From: Pseudomonas fluorescens
GTDB taxonomy: Bacteria; Pseudomonadota; Gammaproteobacteria; Pseudomonadales; Pseudomonadaceae
DNA length: 64,000 nt
Direction: 5' to 3'
Assembly: GCF_902498195.1 (NCBI RefSeq)
Contig: NZ_CABVIY010000008.1
Location: 332,125-396,124, forward strand
The translations under genes were made by a program, and so were the position numbers. The notes beneath the pieces are model-generated. The model worked only from the letters and a program-made list of their open reading frames with translations, was not told where the DNA came from and searched no databases. Positions 51,225-59,756 of the stretch are shown one piece after another (position 1 is the stretch's first letter; the number at the start of each line of letters is the position of its first letter).

Positions 51225-53186
51225 CTATGGCAACTCCAGCCCACCCGACGCCTTGTGCAGTTTGCGCAGATGCTCGCCAATCTGTTTCACGTTGGCCTCG
51301 TTGGCCGCCATTTCCGCGGCGCGCTCAGGTTCCAGCAGTGCCCGCACTTCCTTGTCCAGGTCGCCGGTCAGGGCTTGTAGCTGTTTCTGGCGCAGGCTGC
51401 TTTCCGATTCCAGGCGTTGCCATTCATTCGGTTGCGGCAATCCGTAGCCACCGCTGCCGAGCAGTTCCGCCGGGCGGCTGAGGAAGCCGCTGTTGGCGAG
51501 AATTTCCTGCAAGGTTTTATTGGCTCTGTCCATGCCGCCGTTTTTCAGCTCGCGAGCGCCCAGGTAACGTTGCTTCACTTCGTCCTGGGCCAACAGCAGT
51601 TGCTGGCGGAAACTGGCCTGCTCCAGCAGGAGCAAGGCCGCGCTGGTGCGCAGGTCGGCCTGGTCGAACCATTGGCGACGCTGTTCGGCTTTCAGGGCCA
51701 GCCAGTCCTCGACGGTGTCCTGTTTGATCGGCAGGTGTTTCTTCAACACCTCGAACATCGCTTGATAGCGATCACGGAAGGAGTCGAAGCGATAGCCCAG
51801 GCGCAGGGCTTCGCGGGGATCGTCCAATACGCTGGTATCCGCCAGTCCGCGACCCTTGAGCACTTCGAGCAGGCCGTTGGGCATGATGCTGTCCAGCCCG
51901 ACCAGCTTGGCGTTGTTGCTGCCGCTGCGCAGCAGCTTCAGACCCTCGACCGCACAGTTATTGGACAGGAAGAAGTAGTTGCCGTCGTAACTCCAGTGCA
52001 TCTCGGCGGCATGCTCGACCACCTCTTCAATTTCGTTGCGCGACAGGTTCAGCGGCACAGACGCCAGGCTGCGCAATTCGGTCTTGGTGTATTCGTCGAT
52101 CACTTGGGCCAGTGGCAGCACGAACAGGCGTGAGGGGTATTTGCCCACCAGGCCATCCCAGCTCGACAGTTGCACGTCGCCGACGAAGGCGCGGTAGGAC
52201 AGCACCAGGTGCTGGTCCAGGTCCAGCCGACAGTCCGGTCCGCGAGGCCGACCCGGCGCGCAGATCACCAGCCGCAACATGCTGTGGCCCCAGCGGCTGA
52301 CCCAGTTCTGGTTGGCCTCGGCCAGCAGGTAGTCGACGGCATACACCCGCTCCGGGTCGACCTGGCCCAGCGGTGTCTTGGCAAAATCATTGCCGGCATT
52401 GAGAAAGGCGAAGGTTTTGCCGCACGAATCTTTGGCGGCGGGTGCCCAGCCGAAGTGTGCCTTGTAGTAGCGGTACAGCGCGGGGCGGCGGCAAGCGTAG
52501 GCCGGGTCGAGGAGGAAGTACTCCATGTTCACCGCGACGAACTCTTTGGGGCTGCTCGTCTCGTAGATGTCCGGGCTGCGCGCGATCTGCCGGTTGTACT
52601 GTTCGCGCTCGCCGCGACGCCCCACGTATTGCGGCCAGCCGGCGAGGTCGAGCAGGCGCGGATCGTCGCTGAGGGTAAAGCGGCGGCCGGACTGGCCGCG
52701 GCATTGATCGGGAATGCCGACCAGCCCGGAGCTACTGTCTTGACGGGTACAGCGTTGAATCAGGGTGCGCTCCGCCTGCGGCCACAGGCGCGAGCGGTCA
52801 TAAATGTGAGTCAGTTCGTGCAAGACCGTGGCGAGCATTTCCCGGCGCACGGTGCCATGGGGGCGGTAGGTCTTTTTGGTGGCGGCGCTGCCGTCCGTGA
52901 GGCTGGCCAGCAGTTTGCGATTCAGGTCGAGCTCGGACACCAGCGATGCCTGGCCATAGGCGTTGGCGGGCATGTCATCGGTCCAGCCGACATCGATACG
53001 CCGGTCGAGTTGCTCGATAAAGCGCGGCGGCAGGGCCTGCATGGCTTCATCGAGCAAGGCTTGGCTGGCCTGCTGTTGTGCCGGGCTCAGGCCTTCAGTC
53101 TTGAGGTGTAATTCAAGGCCGGCGTGGGCGCTGTTGCCGAACAGCAACAGCGTCCCGGCCAACAGCCAGGCTGCTGAGCACCTCAC
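51225..53186 (-). CDS. Large periplasmic DUF4105 protein with HExxH motif
   Basis: The 653-aa precursor has a Sec signal peptide (cut near AHAGL). The N-terminal part contains VLHELTHIYDRSR, an HExxH zinc-peptidase-like motif at about residues 118-122, and the middle carries the DUF4105 region (NWVSRWGHSMLRLV... then SYRAFVGDV and LSNNCAVEG) with its conserved His and Cys/Asn. The last 150 residues are helical and charged. DUF4105 proteins are thought to be cell-envelope located, with no known reaction. Its ATG overlaps the third DUF2388 gene by 4 nt, placing it last in a four-gene operon. Confidence 0.85.
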   Translation of the reverse strand: MRCSAAWLLAGTLLLFGNSAHAGLELHLKTEGLSPAQQQASQALLDEAMQALPPRFIEQLDRRIDVGWTDDMPANAYGQASLVSELDLNRKLLASLTDGSAATKKTYRPHGTVRREMLATVLHELTHIYDRSRLWPQAERTLIQRCTRQDSSSGLVGIPDQCRGQSGRRFTLSDDPRLLDLAGWPQYVGRRGEREQYNRQIARSPDIYETSSPKEFVAVNMEYFLLDPAYACRRPALYRYYKAHFGWAPAAKDSCGKTFAFLNAGNDFAKTPLGQVDPERVYAVDYLLAEANQNWVSRWGHSMLRLVICAPGRPRGPDCRLDLDQHLVLSYRAFVGDVQLSSWDGLVGKYPSRLFVLPLAQVIDEYTKTELRSLASVPLNLSRNEIEEVVEHAAEMHWSYDGNYFFLSNNCAVEGLKLLRSGSNNAKLVGLDSIMPNGLLEVLKGRGLADTSVLDDPREALRLGYRFDSFRDRYQAMFEVLKKHLPIKQDTVEDWLALKAEQRRQWFDQADLRTSAALLLLEQASFRQQLLLAQDEVKQRYLGARELKNGGMDRANKTLQEILANSGFLSRPAELLGSGGYGLPQPNEWQRLESESSLRQKQLQALTGDLDKEVRALLEPERAAEMAANEANVKQIGEHLRKLHKASGGLELP

Positions 53187-53503
53187 AGTGCGAGGATGGC
53201 TTCGGCGAGAACCTGGTCACTGGCGTCGCGGGCTTCCGGCACGCGGGTACGCAACATATCGAAGGCTGCTTCCAGGTGTGCGCCACGGATATCGCCATTG
53301 GTCGCAACGAAACTGGCCGCGTCGTCATGAGCTTCGCGCACAAGTTTCGAATCGCGGATCGACGTGGTCGTGTCGGAAGTGAAATCGAGTGTGCGCTGGG
53401 TGGCGCGGATGAGGATGTTACTGGTGGCTACCAGGGTATGCGCCTGGGCCATATCGGCCAGTAACAGCAGGCCAAGGGTGGCGGCAATTAGCGGGCTACG
53501 CAT
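53183..53503 (-). CDS. DUF2388 small secreted protein (third copy in operon)
   Basis: The 106-aa precursor has a signal peptide cut near AQAHT. The DUF2388 core contains TSDTTTSIRDSKLV, EAHDDAASFVATNGDIRGAHLEAAF and a terminal VLAEAILAL. The repeated element REAHDDAASFVAT...GDIRGA is shared with the other two copies. The stop overlaps the DUF4105 start by 4 nt (translational coupling). Function unknown; the family is common in Pseudomonas. Confidence 0.87.
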   Translation of the reverse strand: MRSPLIAATLGLLLLADMAQAHTLVATSNILIRATQRTLDFTSDTTTSIRDSKLVREAHDDAASFVATNGDIRGAHLEAAFDMLRTRVPEARDASDQVLAEAILAL

Positions 53504-53531
53504 GGAACGACTCCGGAAAAACGAGGAATAA

Positions 53532-53849
53532 CTATTGGACGAGAATTGCCTGTGCCAGTTCAAGGTCACTGGCATGAAGTTTTGCCTGGGTCTGGCGCAG
53601 ATAACGCAGGGCAGACTCCAGTTGTGCGCCTCTGAGTTGACCGTCACTGGCGATGAACGCTGCGGCATCATCCCGAGCGGCGAGCAGCAGTTTATGGTCG
53701 AAGGGCGCGGAGGTCACCATGCTTGAGGCGTAACCGCTGGCCACAGTGCCTTGGGTCGACAGGTTGAAGGCGTCGAAGGCATAGGCCGAACTTGCACAGT
53801 TGGCCACGAGGAGGACTGAAAGGATGAGCGGATTTGAAAGAAAACGCAT
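53532..53849 (-). CDS. DUF2388 small secreted protein (second copy in operon)
   Basis: The 105-aa precursor has a signal peptide cut near AYAFD. The core has SSMVTSAPFDHKLLLAARDDAAAFI and DGQLRGAQLESALRYLR, with terminal ELAQAILVQ. It is more divergent in the N-terminal part than the other two, and carries an extra Cys in its signal peptide. It lies 28 nt before the third copy. Function unknown. Confidence 0.86.
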   Translation of the reverse strand: MRFLSNPLILSVLLVANCASSAYAFDAFNLSTQGTVASGYASSMVTSAPFDHKLLLAARDDAAAFIASDGQLRGAQLESALRYLRQTQAKLHASDLELAQAILVQ

Positions 53850-53955
53850 GAGACTCGAGGGTTGATAGCGAGTCCCAAGGCTAGCGCAATGCCCGGTCTA
53901 GAGCCAGCGCTGAAAGACAGGGACACGTCGGCCGTGTCCCCGTAGTAGCCGTTGC

Positions 53956-54273
53956 TTAGATGGCGAGGATCGCCTGCGCCAGTTGTGCGTCGGATGCGTT
54001 CAGCTGGGGCGCTTGATGACGAATGTGGTCGAGGGCGCTTTCCAGTTTTACACCACGGATGTTGCCTTCACTGGCGACGAAGCTGGCGGCGTCGTCACGG
54101 GCGGCGAGTACGATCTTGTCATCGCGGAAGGAAGAGGTGACGTCGGAGGTTGCATCGGAAGTGGCCTTGAGTGCACCGACGACGGCATCGGTGGTCACGA
54201 TGAAGCTGGTGGCGTGGGCATTGGCAGCCACGGCAAGCAAGGCTGCAGCGCTGAGCAGGCGAAGACGGGTCAT
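53956..54273 (-). CDS. DUF2388 small secreted protein (first copy in operon)
   Basis: The 105-aa precursor has a signal peptide cut near AHATS. The core has TSDVTSSFRDDKIVLAARDD, then AASFVASEGNIRGVKLESAL and terminal QLAQAILAI. It is the promoter-proximal gene of the operon and lies 106 nt before the second copy. I start at ATG 54273 (MTRLRLL) with an upstream AGGAG; a longer frame to 54315 is less likely. Two AACTGTAC boxes are upstream. Confidence 0.87.
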   Translation of the reverse strand: MTRLRLLSAAALLAVAANAHATSFIVTTDAVVGALKATSDATSDVTSSFRDDKIVLAARDDAASFVASEGNIRGVKLESALDHIRHQAPQLNASDAQLAQAILAI

Positions 54274-54439
54274 GGGTGTAACTCCTTTGGGTAAGCCGAT
54301 AGAAAGGTGGCGCAATGTCTGATGAGTCAGACGTTAGACACTCAATATTCGCTACGTTCTGAATGGATAGTAGGCCTGAGTGGAATGTCGCGACAATCTG
54401 ATCGTGTCAGCGACCAGGCCGGTTTTAGTTCGCGGATCT

Positions 54440-54477
54440 AACTGTACAGGTATACTTCCATTTTCGTGAAACTGTAC
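54440..54477. promoter_or_regulatory. Two AACTGTAC boxes upstream of the DUF2388 operon
   Basis: AACTGTAC occurs at 54440-54447 and AACTGTAC again at 54470-54477, 30 nt apart (about three helical turns). The same motif is repeated upstream of the DUF1127 gene (54898-55063). They lie 170-200 bp upstream of the first DUF2388 start codon, suggesting operators for one shared regulator. Confidence 0.55.
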
Positions 54478-54506
54478 TGTTGCTGCTTTTTCACCCCCTG
54501 AAACGA

Positions 54507-54543
54507 CGAAACCCGTCGTGGTTTCCCACGACGGGTTTCGTTT
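54507..54543. terminator. Hairpin terminator between DUF1127 and the DUF2388 operon
   Basis: A 15-bp perfect stem (CGAAACCCGTCGTGG / CCACGACGGGTTTCG, 4-nt loop) lies after the DUF1127 stop on the minus strand. The T-run is short on that side. It probably ends the DUF1127 transcript and separates it from the DUF2388 operon. Confidence 0.8.
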
Positions 54544-54598
54544 GTTCAATTCGGGTTGCTGGCGGTGGACCCTGCGGGTCAGAGCCAGCGACGCTAAC

Positions 54599-54814
54599 TT
54601 AGCGCCAGAACGGCTTGCTCAGCTCTTCGTAGCGTTGTGCTTCGCTAATCCCGGCGTCAGCCAGCAGACGCGAATCCAGGCGAGCCAGTTGATGGCGGCT
54701 GGAGATGCGGCGCTGCCACAGCATCAGGTTGGCGATAACGCGCAGAGGCATGGAAGCCTGGGTTTTTACAGCGGTGTCTTCGAAGAACAGTTCGGAACTG
54801 AGTGTACGTTCCAT
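54599..54814 (-). CDS. DUF1127 small Arg-rich protein
   Basis: The 71-aa protein has an N-terminal LSSELFFEDTAV region and the C-terminal DUF1127 motif (WQRRISSRHQLARLDSRLLADAGISEAQRYEE). DUF1127 proteins include small RNA-binding regulators in alphaproteobacteria linked to stress and phosphate response; the Pseudomonas role is open. I choose ATG 54814 because it has AAGGA at proper spacing; the ATG three codons upstream is too close. The upstream region has a cluster of ACTGTAC motifs. Confidence 0.88.
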   Translation of the reverse strand: MERTLSSELFFEDTAVKTQASMPLRVIANLMLWQRRISSRHQLARLDSRLLADAGISEAQRYEELSKPFWR

Positions 54815-55133
54815 GGTTTTCATCCTTCCGCTTGTGGCGGGATTAGGTAGTGGTTTAACTGGTGCCCATGTTCCTCTTGTTTGCCTAGTCTTCGTAGATA
54901 CAGTTCAACTGTATTGTGAGGGCTCAGTTAACTGTTTATAGGGGGTGTACTGGTCTAAATTGAGGCAACTGTACTTGTCTGCACCTGAGTGGTGCATAAA
55001 TGATCTTTTTACGGAAAGGTGTAGGAGATTTCGGTAGGAAATGACCAGTACAGTAGTACAGTTTTTGAAGGATTCAAGCGTGACAATAGCCAGCTGACGA
55101 AACTGTGTTTGCGTCAGCTGCTATCTGTACCAA
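54815..55133. promoter_or_regulatory. Operator cluster upstream of DUF1127
   Basis: The 319-bp region, clearly A+T-rich, contains several copies of the ACTGTAC motif and its palindromic variants. ATACAGTTCAACTGTAT is a perfect 17-nt palindrome (54898-54914), CAGTTAACTG is a 10-nt palindrome (54925-54934), AACTGTAC is at 54967-54974, and two GTACAGT copies 8 nt apart are at 55048-55063. No gene is seen in it. It is read as the control region of the DUF1127 gene. Confidence 0.6.
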
Positions 55134-56627
55134 TTACACGGCGAGCATTTTCCCGGTTTCTTCCAGGTTCATGTGCCAACTGAGGGCGTCGCGCAGGATG
55201 TGGGGCGTGTGTCCGCCCAGGGCGCAGGCGGCTGTGAAGTAGTCATTCAATGCCTGGCGGTAGTCCGGGTGCACACAGTTATCGATGATGACGCGCGCCC
55301 GTTCCCGAGGCGCCAGGCCACGCAAATCCGCCAGGCCGACTTCGGTGACGAGGATGTCGACGTCATGCTCGGTATGGTCTACGTGGCTGACCATCGGCAC
55401 GACGCTGGAAATTGCGCCGCCCTTGGCGATCGACTTGGTGACGAAGACCGCCAGGTGCGCGTTGCGCGCGAAGTCACCGGAACCGCCAATCCCGTTCATC
55501 ATCCGCGTGCCGCAGACGTGGGTAGAGTTGACGTTGCCATAGATGTCGAACTCCAGGGCCGTGTTGATGCCGATAATGCCCAGGCGCCGCACCACTTCCG
55601 GGTGGTTGGAGATCTCCTGCGGGCGCAGCACCAGTTTGTCCTTGTAGCGCTCCAGGTTGCCGAACACATCGGCGTTGCGGCGGCTCGACAGGGTGATCGA
55701 GCTGCCCGAGGCGAAGCTCAGCTTGCCAGCGTCGATCAGGTCGAAGGTCGAATCCTGAAGCACTTCGGAGTACATCGTCAGATCTTCGAAAGGCGAATCG
55801 ATCAGGCCGCACATCACCGAGTTGGCGATGGTGCCGATCCCGGCCTGCAACGGGCCGAGTTTGTTGGTCATGCGCCCGGCGTCGACTTCCTGCTTGAAGA
55901 AGCCGATCAGGTGGTCGGCAATGGCCTGGGTATCGACGTCTGGCGGCAGCACAGTGGACGGCGAATCGGGCTGGTTGGTGACCACGATCGCGACGATCTT
56001 TTCCGGCGGAATCGGGATGGCGGTGCTACCAATGCGATCGTCGACTTTCACCAGTGGGATCGGCGTGCGGGTCGGACGGTAGGTCGGGATATAGATGTCG
56101 TGCAGGCCTTCCAGGTTGGGGTTGTGCGCCATATTGATCTCGACGATCACGTGTTTGGCGAAAATCGCGAAGCTGGCCGAGTTGCCCACGGAGGTGGTCG
56201 GCACGATATGGCCTTGTTCGGTGATGGCCACGGCTTCGATGACCGCGATGTCCGGCAGCTTCAGTTGCTGGTTGCGCAGTTGCTCGACGGTTTCCGACAA
56301 GTGTTGGTCGATGAACATGACCTCGCCGGCATTGATCGCCTTGCGCAGGGTGCTGTCGACCTGGAACGGCATGCGACGGGACAATACGCCGGCTTCGGTG
56401 AGTTGTTTGTCGAGATCGTTGCCCAGGCTGGCGCCGGTCATCAGGCTGATCTTCAGCGGGGTGACCTTGGCCCGTTCGGCCAATGCATGAGGTACGGCCT
56501 TGGCTTCGCCGGCGCGGGTGAAGCCGCTCATGCCGACGGTCATGCCGTCCTCAATCAGTGCGGCAGCCTCGGCGGCGCTCATCACTTTATCCAACAACGA
56601 AGGCAGGCGAATACGGTCACGGTACAT
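55134..56627 (-). CDS. Acetyl-CoA hydrolase/transferase family (succinate CoA-transferase-like)
   Basis: The 497-aa protein is of the class-I CoA-transferase type in the acetyl-CoA hydrolase family. The conserved catalytic Glu stretch ALEFDIYGNVNSTH and the CoA-binding glycine loop GIGGSGDFARN are both present. Related proteins move CoA between succinate, acetate and propionate (Cat1, AarC, ScpC types) in the cytoplasm. Which substrate pair is used cannot be told from sequence. It stands as a single gene with an A+T-rich region downstream. Confidence 0.88.
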   Translation of the reverse strand: MYRDRIRLPSLLDKVMSAAEAAALIEDGMTVGMSGFTRAGEAKAVPHALAERAKVTPLKISLMTGASLGNDLDKQLTEAGVLSRRMPFQVDSTLRKAINAGEVMFIDQHLSETVEQLRNQQLKLPDIAVIEAVAITEQGHIVPTTSVGNSASFAIFAKHVIVEINMAHNPNLEGLHDIYIPTYRPTRTPIPLVKVDDRIGSTAIPIPPEKIVAIVVTNQPDSPSTVLPPDVDTQAIADHLIGFFKQEVDAGRMTNKLGPLQAGIGTIANSVMCGLIDSPFEDLTMYSEVLQDSTFDLIDAGKLSFASGSSITLSSRRNADVFGNLERYKDKLVLRPQEISNHPEVVRRLGIIGINTALEFDIYGNVNSTHVCGTRMMNGIGGSGDFARNAHLAVFVTKSIAKGGAISSVVPMVSHVDHTEHDVDILVTEVGLADLRGLAPRERARVIIDNCVHPDYRQALNDYFTAACALGGHTPHILRDALSWHMNLEETGKMLAV

Positions 56628-56785
56628 GGATTGTTATCTCGGGAAGCGGGTAGCAGGATGCGCAGTCTATTGAATTTCGGCGGCCCCTGTCCCGCTACCA
56701 AGGTCGCAAAAGAGGCGTCTATTCCGGGGCTTTCAAGCAAAACACCGTTACAGGATCCGTAACAAAGCCGCCGATTTGCGCAAAC

Positions 56786-56815
56786 AAAAACGCCCCGACA
56801 GGTCGGGGCGTTTTG
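56786..56815 (-). terminator. Intrinsic terminator of pntAB
   Basis: A perfect palindrome AAAACGCCCCGACAGGTCGGGGCGTTTT lies just after the pntB stop on the minus strand. It is a classic terminator that can work in both directions. Confidence 0.9.
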
Positions 56816-56830
56816 TGTTGCCGGCGAGGG

Positions 56831-58267
56831 TTACTCGACAGCCTTGACCATGTCTTCGATGACTTTTTTCGCGTCACCAAACACCATCATGGTTTTGTCC
56901 AGGTAGAACAGTTCGTTGTCCAGGCCGGCATAGCCGCTGGCCATCGAGCGCTTGTTGACGATGATGGTCTTGGCCTTGAACGCTTCGAGAATCGGCATGC
57001 CGGCAATCGGCGATTTCGGATCGTTCTTGGCGGCCGGGTTGACCACGTCGTTGGCGCCCAGCACCAGCACTACGTCGGCCTGGCCGAACTCGGAGTTGAT
57101 GTCATCCATCTCGAACACCTGGTCGTAAGGCACTTCCGCCTCGGCCAGCAGGACGTTCATGTGGCCTGGCATACGACCGGCGACCGGGTGGATCGCGTAC
57201 TTCACGGTCACGCCGCGGTGGGTCAGCTTCTCGGTCAGTTCCTTCAGCGCATGCTGGGCCCGCGCTACCGCCAGGCCGTAGCCTGGAACGATGATCACGG
57301 TGTCCGCGTTGGTCAGCAGGAAGGTCGCGTCGTCAGCCGAACCGGATTTCACCGGGCGGGCTTCTTTCGAACCGGCAGGGCCGGCCGCATCTGCGGTGTT
57401 GCCGAAACCACCGAGCAGTACGTTGAAGAAGGAGCGGTTCATCGCCTTGCACATGATGTACGAGAGGATCGCACCGCTTGAGCCCACCAGCGAACCGGCG
57501 ATGATCAGCATCGAGTTGTTCAGCGAGAAGCCGATACCTGCCGCTGCCCAGCCGGAGTAGCTGTTGAGCATCGACACCACGACCGGCATGTCGGCGCCGC
57601 CAATCGGGATGATGATCAGCACGCCGAGCACGAAGGCCAGCGCCAGCATCAGGCCGAAAGCGGTGTAGTCGCCGGTGAGCATGAAAGTGATGCCCAGTGC
57701 CAGCGTGGCCAGCCCCAGCAGCAGGTTCAGCTTGTGCTGACCGCCGAACTGTACCGGTGCGCCCTGGAACAGTCGGAACTTGTACTTGCCCGCCAGTTTG
57801 CCGAAGGCAATGACCGAACCGGAGAAGGTGATCGCACCGATGGCCGCACCGAGGAACAGCTCCAGTCGGTTGCCGGCCGGAATGGCGTCACCCAGTTTCT
57901 CGACGATGCCCAGCGACTGCGGCTCGACCACGGCTGCCACGGCAATGAACACCGCAGCCAGGCCGATCATGCTGTGCATGAAGGCGACCAGCTCGGGCAT
58001 CTTGGTCATTTCAACGCGCTTGGCCATGATCGTACCGACAGTGCCGCCGATCAGCAGGCCGACGATCACGTAGACGATGCCGTCGTGGGCCAGCTCGGAA
58101 CCGAGCTTGTAGATCAGGCCGACCGTGGTGAGGATCGCCAGGCCCATGCCGAGCATGCCGAACAGGTTGCCGCGACGCGAGGTGGTGGGATGCGAAAGAC
58201 CCTTGAGCGCCTGGATGAAGCAGACCGAGGCGATCAAATACAGGGACGTAACCAGGTTCATGCTCAT
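56831..58267 (-). CDS. pntB: NAD(P) transhydrogenase subunit beta
   Basis: The 478-aa membrane protein has about nine TM helices in the first 280 residues and a C-terminal NADP(H)-binding domain III (IVPGYGLAVARAQHAL...HPVAGRMPGHMNVLLAEA...VLVLGANDVVNPAA). It couples proton entry to hydride transfer from NADH to NADP+. It overlaps pntA2 by 4 nt. Confidence 0.96.
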   Translation of the reverse strand: MSMNLVTSLYLIASVCFIQALKGLSHPTTSRRGNLFGMLGMGLAILTTVGLIYKLGSELAHDGIVYVIVGLLIGGTVGTIMAKRVEMTKMPELVAFMHSMIGLAAVFIAVAAVVEPQSLGIVEKLGDAIPAGNRLELFLGAAIGAITFSGSVIAFGKLAGKYKFRLFQGAPVQFGGQHKLNLLLGLATLALGITFMLTGDYTAFGLMLALAFVLGVLIIIPIGGADMPVVVSMLNSYSGWAAAGIGFSLNNSMLIIAGSLVGSSGAILSYIMCKAMNRSFFNVLLGGFGNTADAAGPAGSKEARPVKSGSADDATFLLTNADTVIIVPGYGLAVARAQHALKELTEKLTHRGVTVKYAIHPVAGRMPGHMNVLLAEAEVPYDQVFEMDDINSEFGQADVVLVLGANDVVNPAAKNDPKSPIAGMPILEAFKAKTIIVNKRSMASGYAGLDNELFYLDKTMMVFGDAKKVIEDMVKAVE

Positions 58268-58623
58268 GCTTGCTGCACCTCAGCCTTCTTGACTGCTTCG
58301 GCCTTGGCTGCCGGCGCTTTTGCCGGGGCCGCTTTCTTCTTGAACATTTCCAGCATGCGCCGGGTGACCAGGAAGCCACCAAACACGTTGACCGCGGCCA
58401 GTGCCACGGCCAGGGTGCCCATGGTCTTGCCCAGCGGGGTCACGGTGAGGGCGGCGGCGAGCATCGCGCCGACGATCACAATGGCGGAGATGGCGTTGGT
58501 CACGGCCATCAGGGGGGTGTGCAGCGCAGGCGTCACGTTCCAGACCACGTGGTAGCCGACATAGATAGCCAGCACGAAGATGATCAGGTTGTAGATACCG
58601 TGAGAGATCAGCATGTCTTCCAT
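58264..58623 (-). CDS. pntA2: NAD(P) transhydrogenase subunit alpha part 2 (membrane)
   Basis: The 119-aa protein has three TM helices (YNLIIFVLAIYVGYHVVW, ISAIVIVGAMLAAALTVTPLG, GTLAVALAAVNVFGGFLV) and a Lys/Ala-rich tail. It is the membrane part of the alpha subunit, encoded as a separate gene as in other Pseudomonas (three-gene pnt). I start at ATG 58623 with the GGATAAAA region as RBS. Its end overlaps pntB by 4 nt. Confidence 0.93.
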   Translation of the reverse strand: MEDMLISHGIYNLIIFVLAIYVGYHVVWNVTPALHTPLMAVTNAISAIVIVGAMLAAALTVTPLGKTMGTLAVALAAVNVFGGFLVTRRMLEMFKKKAAPAKAPAAKAEAVKKAEVQQA

Positions 58624-58634
58624 TGTTTTTATCC

Positions 58635-59756
58635 TCAGCCGTTCTTGCGCACGATCTGGCCGTCGCGGCACATGAGGCACGCGGCGACGATATCGTCTTC
58701 AAGGTTGATCACCAGTTGTCCGTCTTTGTCGAACAACAGTTTCATGAAGTCCAGCAGGTTGCGGGCATACAGGGCCGAAGCATCGGCGGCGACAGCGGCT
58801 GCCAGATTGGTCGGGCCGACGATGGTCACGCCATTTTCGACGACGACTTGGTCGGCCACGGTCAGCGGGCAGTTGCCGCCCTGGGCTGCTGCCAGGTCGA
58901 TGACCACCGAGCCCGGTTTCATCTGTGCCACGGTTTCCGCGCTCAACAGCGTCGGGGCCTTGCGACCCGGAATCAGTGCGGTGGTGATGACAATGTCGGC
59001 CTGCTTGGCGCGTTCGTGCACGGCGATGGCCTGACGCTGCATCCAGCTGGCGGGCATCGGGCGAGCGTATCCGCCGACACCGACGGCGCATTCGCGCTCT
59101 TCGTCGGTCTCGTAAGGCACGTCGACGAACTTGGCGCCGAGCGATTCGATCTGCTCTTTTACCGCAGGACGCACGTCAGAGGCTTCGATCACCGCACCCA
59201 GGCGTTTCGCCGTAGCGATCGCCTGCAACCCGGCAACACCGGCACCCAGAATCAGCACGCGCGCAGCTTTAACGGTCCCCGCAGCGGTCATCAGCATCGG
59301 CATGAAGCGCGGATAGTGGTGAGCAGCCAGCAACACAGCCTTGTAGCCGGCAATGTTGGCCTGCGAGGACAACACATCCAGGCTCTGGGCGCGGGAGGTC
59401 CGCGGCGCGGCTTCCAGCGCAAAGGCGGTGATGCCGCATTCGGCCATCTTCGCAATGGTTTCATTGCTGAACGGGTTGAGCATGCCCACCACAACGGTGC
59501 CGCTTTTTATCAGCGCCAGCTCGCTGTCGCTGGGAGCGACTACCTTGAGAATCAGCTCGGCGCCAAACGCATCACTGGCGCTGCCAATGGTTGCGCCTGC
59601 CGCTTCATAGGCACTGTCGATAACGCTGGCATTAATGCCCGCGCCGCGTTGAACAGTGACCTTATGACCCTGGCCGATCAGCTTCTTAATGGTTTCGGGG
59701 GTAGCAGCAACCCGCGTTTCACCCGTCTGGGTTTCGAGAGGAACACCAATGTGCAC
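58635..59756 (-). CDS. pntA1: NAD(P) transhydrogenase subunit alpha part 1 (NAD-binding)
   Basis: The 373-aa soluble domain I has the Rossmann motif GAGVAGLQAIATAKRLGA (about residues 173-190) and alanine-dehydrogenase-like sequence (VGVPLETQTGETRVA, ASDVRPAVKEQ). It binds NAD(H). The start is GTG 59756 with RBS AGGAG 8 nt upstream. It is the first gene of pntA1-pntA2-pntB. Confidence 0.95.
   Translation of the reverse strand: MHIGVPLETQTGETRVAATPETIKKLIGQGHKVTVQRGAGINASVIDSAYEAAGATIGSASDAFGAELILKVVAPSDSELALIKSGTVVVGMLNPFSNETIAKMAECGITAFALEAAPRTSRAQSLDVLSSQANIAGYKAVLLAAHHYPRFMPMLMTAAGTVKAARVLILGAGVAGLQAIATAKRLGAVIEASDVRPAVKEQIESLGAKFVDVPYETDEERECAVGVGGYARPMPASWMQRQAIAVHERAKQADIVITTALIPGRKAPTLLSAETVAQMKPGSVVIDLAAAQGGNCPLTVADQVVVENGVTIVGPTNLAAAVAADASALYARNLLDFMKLLFDKDGQLVINLEDDIVAACLMCRDGQIVRKNG

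Noticed and set aside
54352..54549. 65-codon minus-strand frame
   Set aside because: It runs through a terminator hairpin and operator boxes, has no RBS and has no family resemblance.
55173..56762. 529-codon open frame antisense to the CoA-transferase gene
   Set aside because: It is complementary to a gene with clear catalytic motifs. The translation is rich in His, Gly and Arg as expected of a shadow frame.
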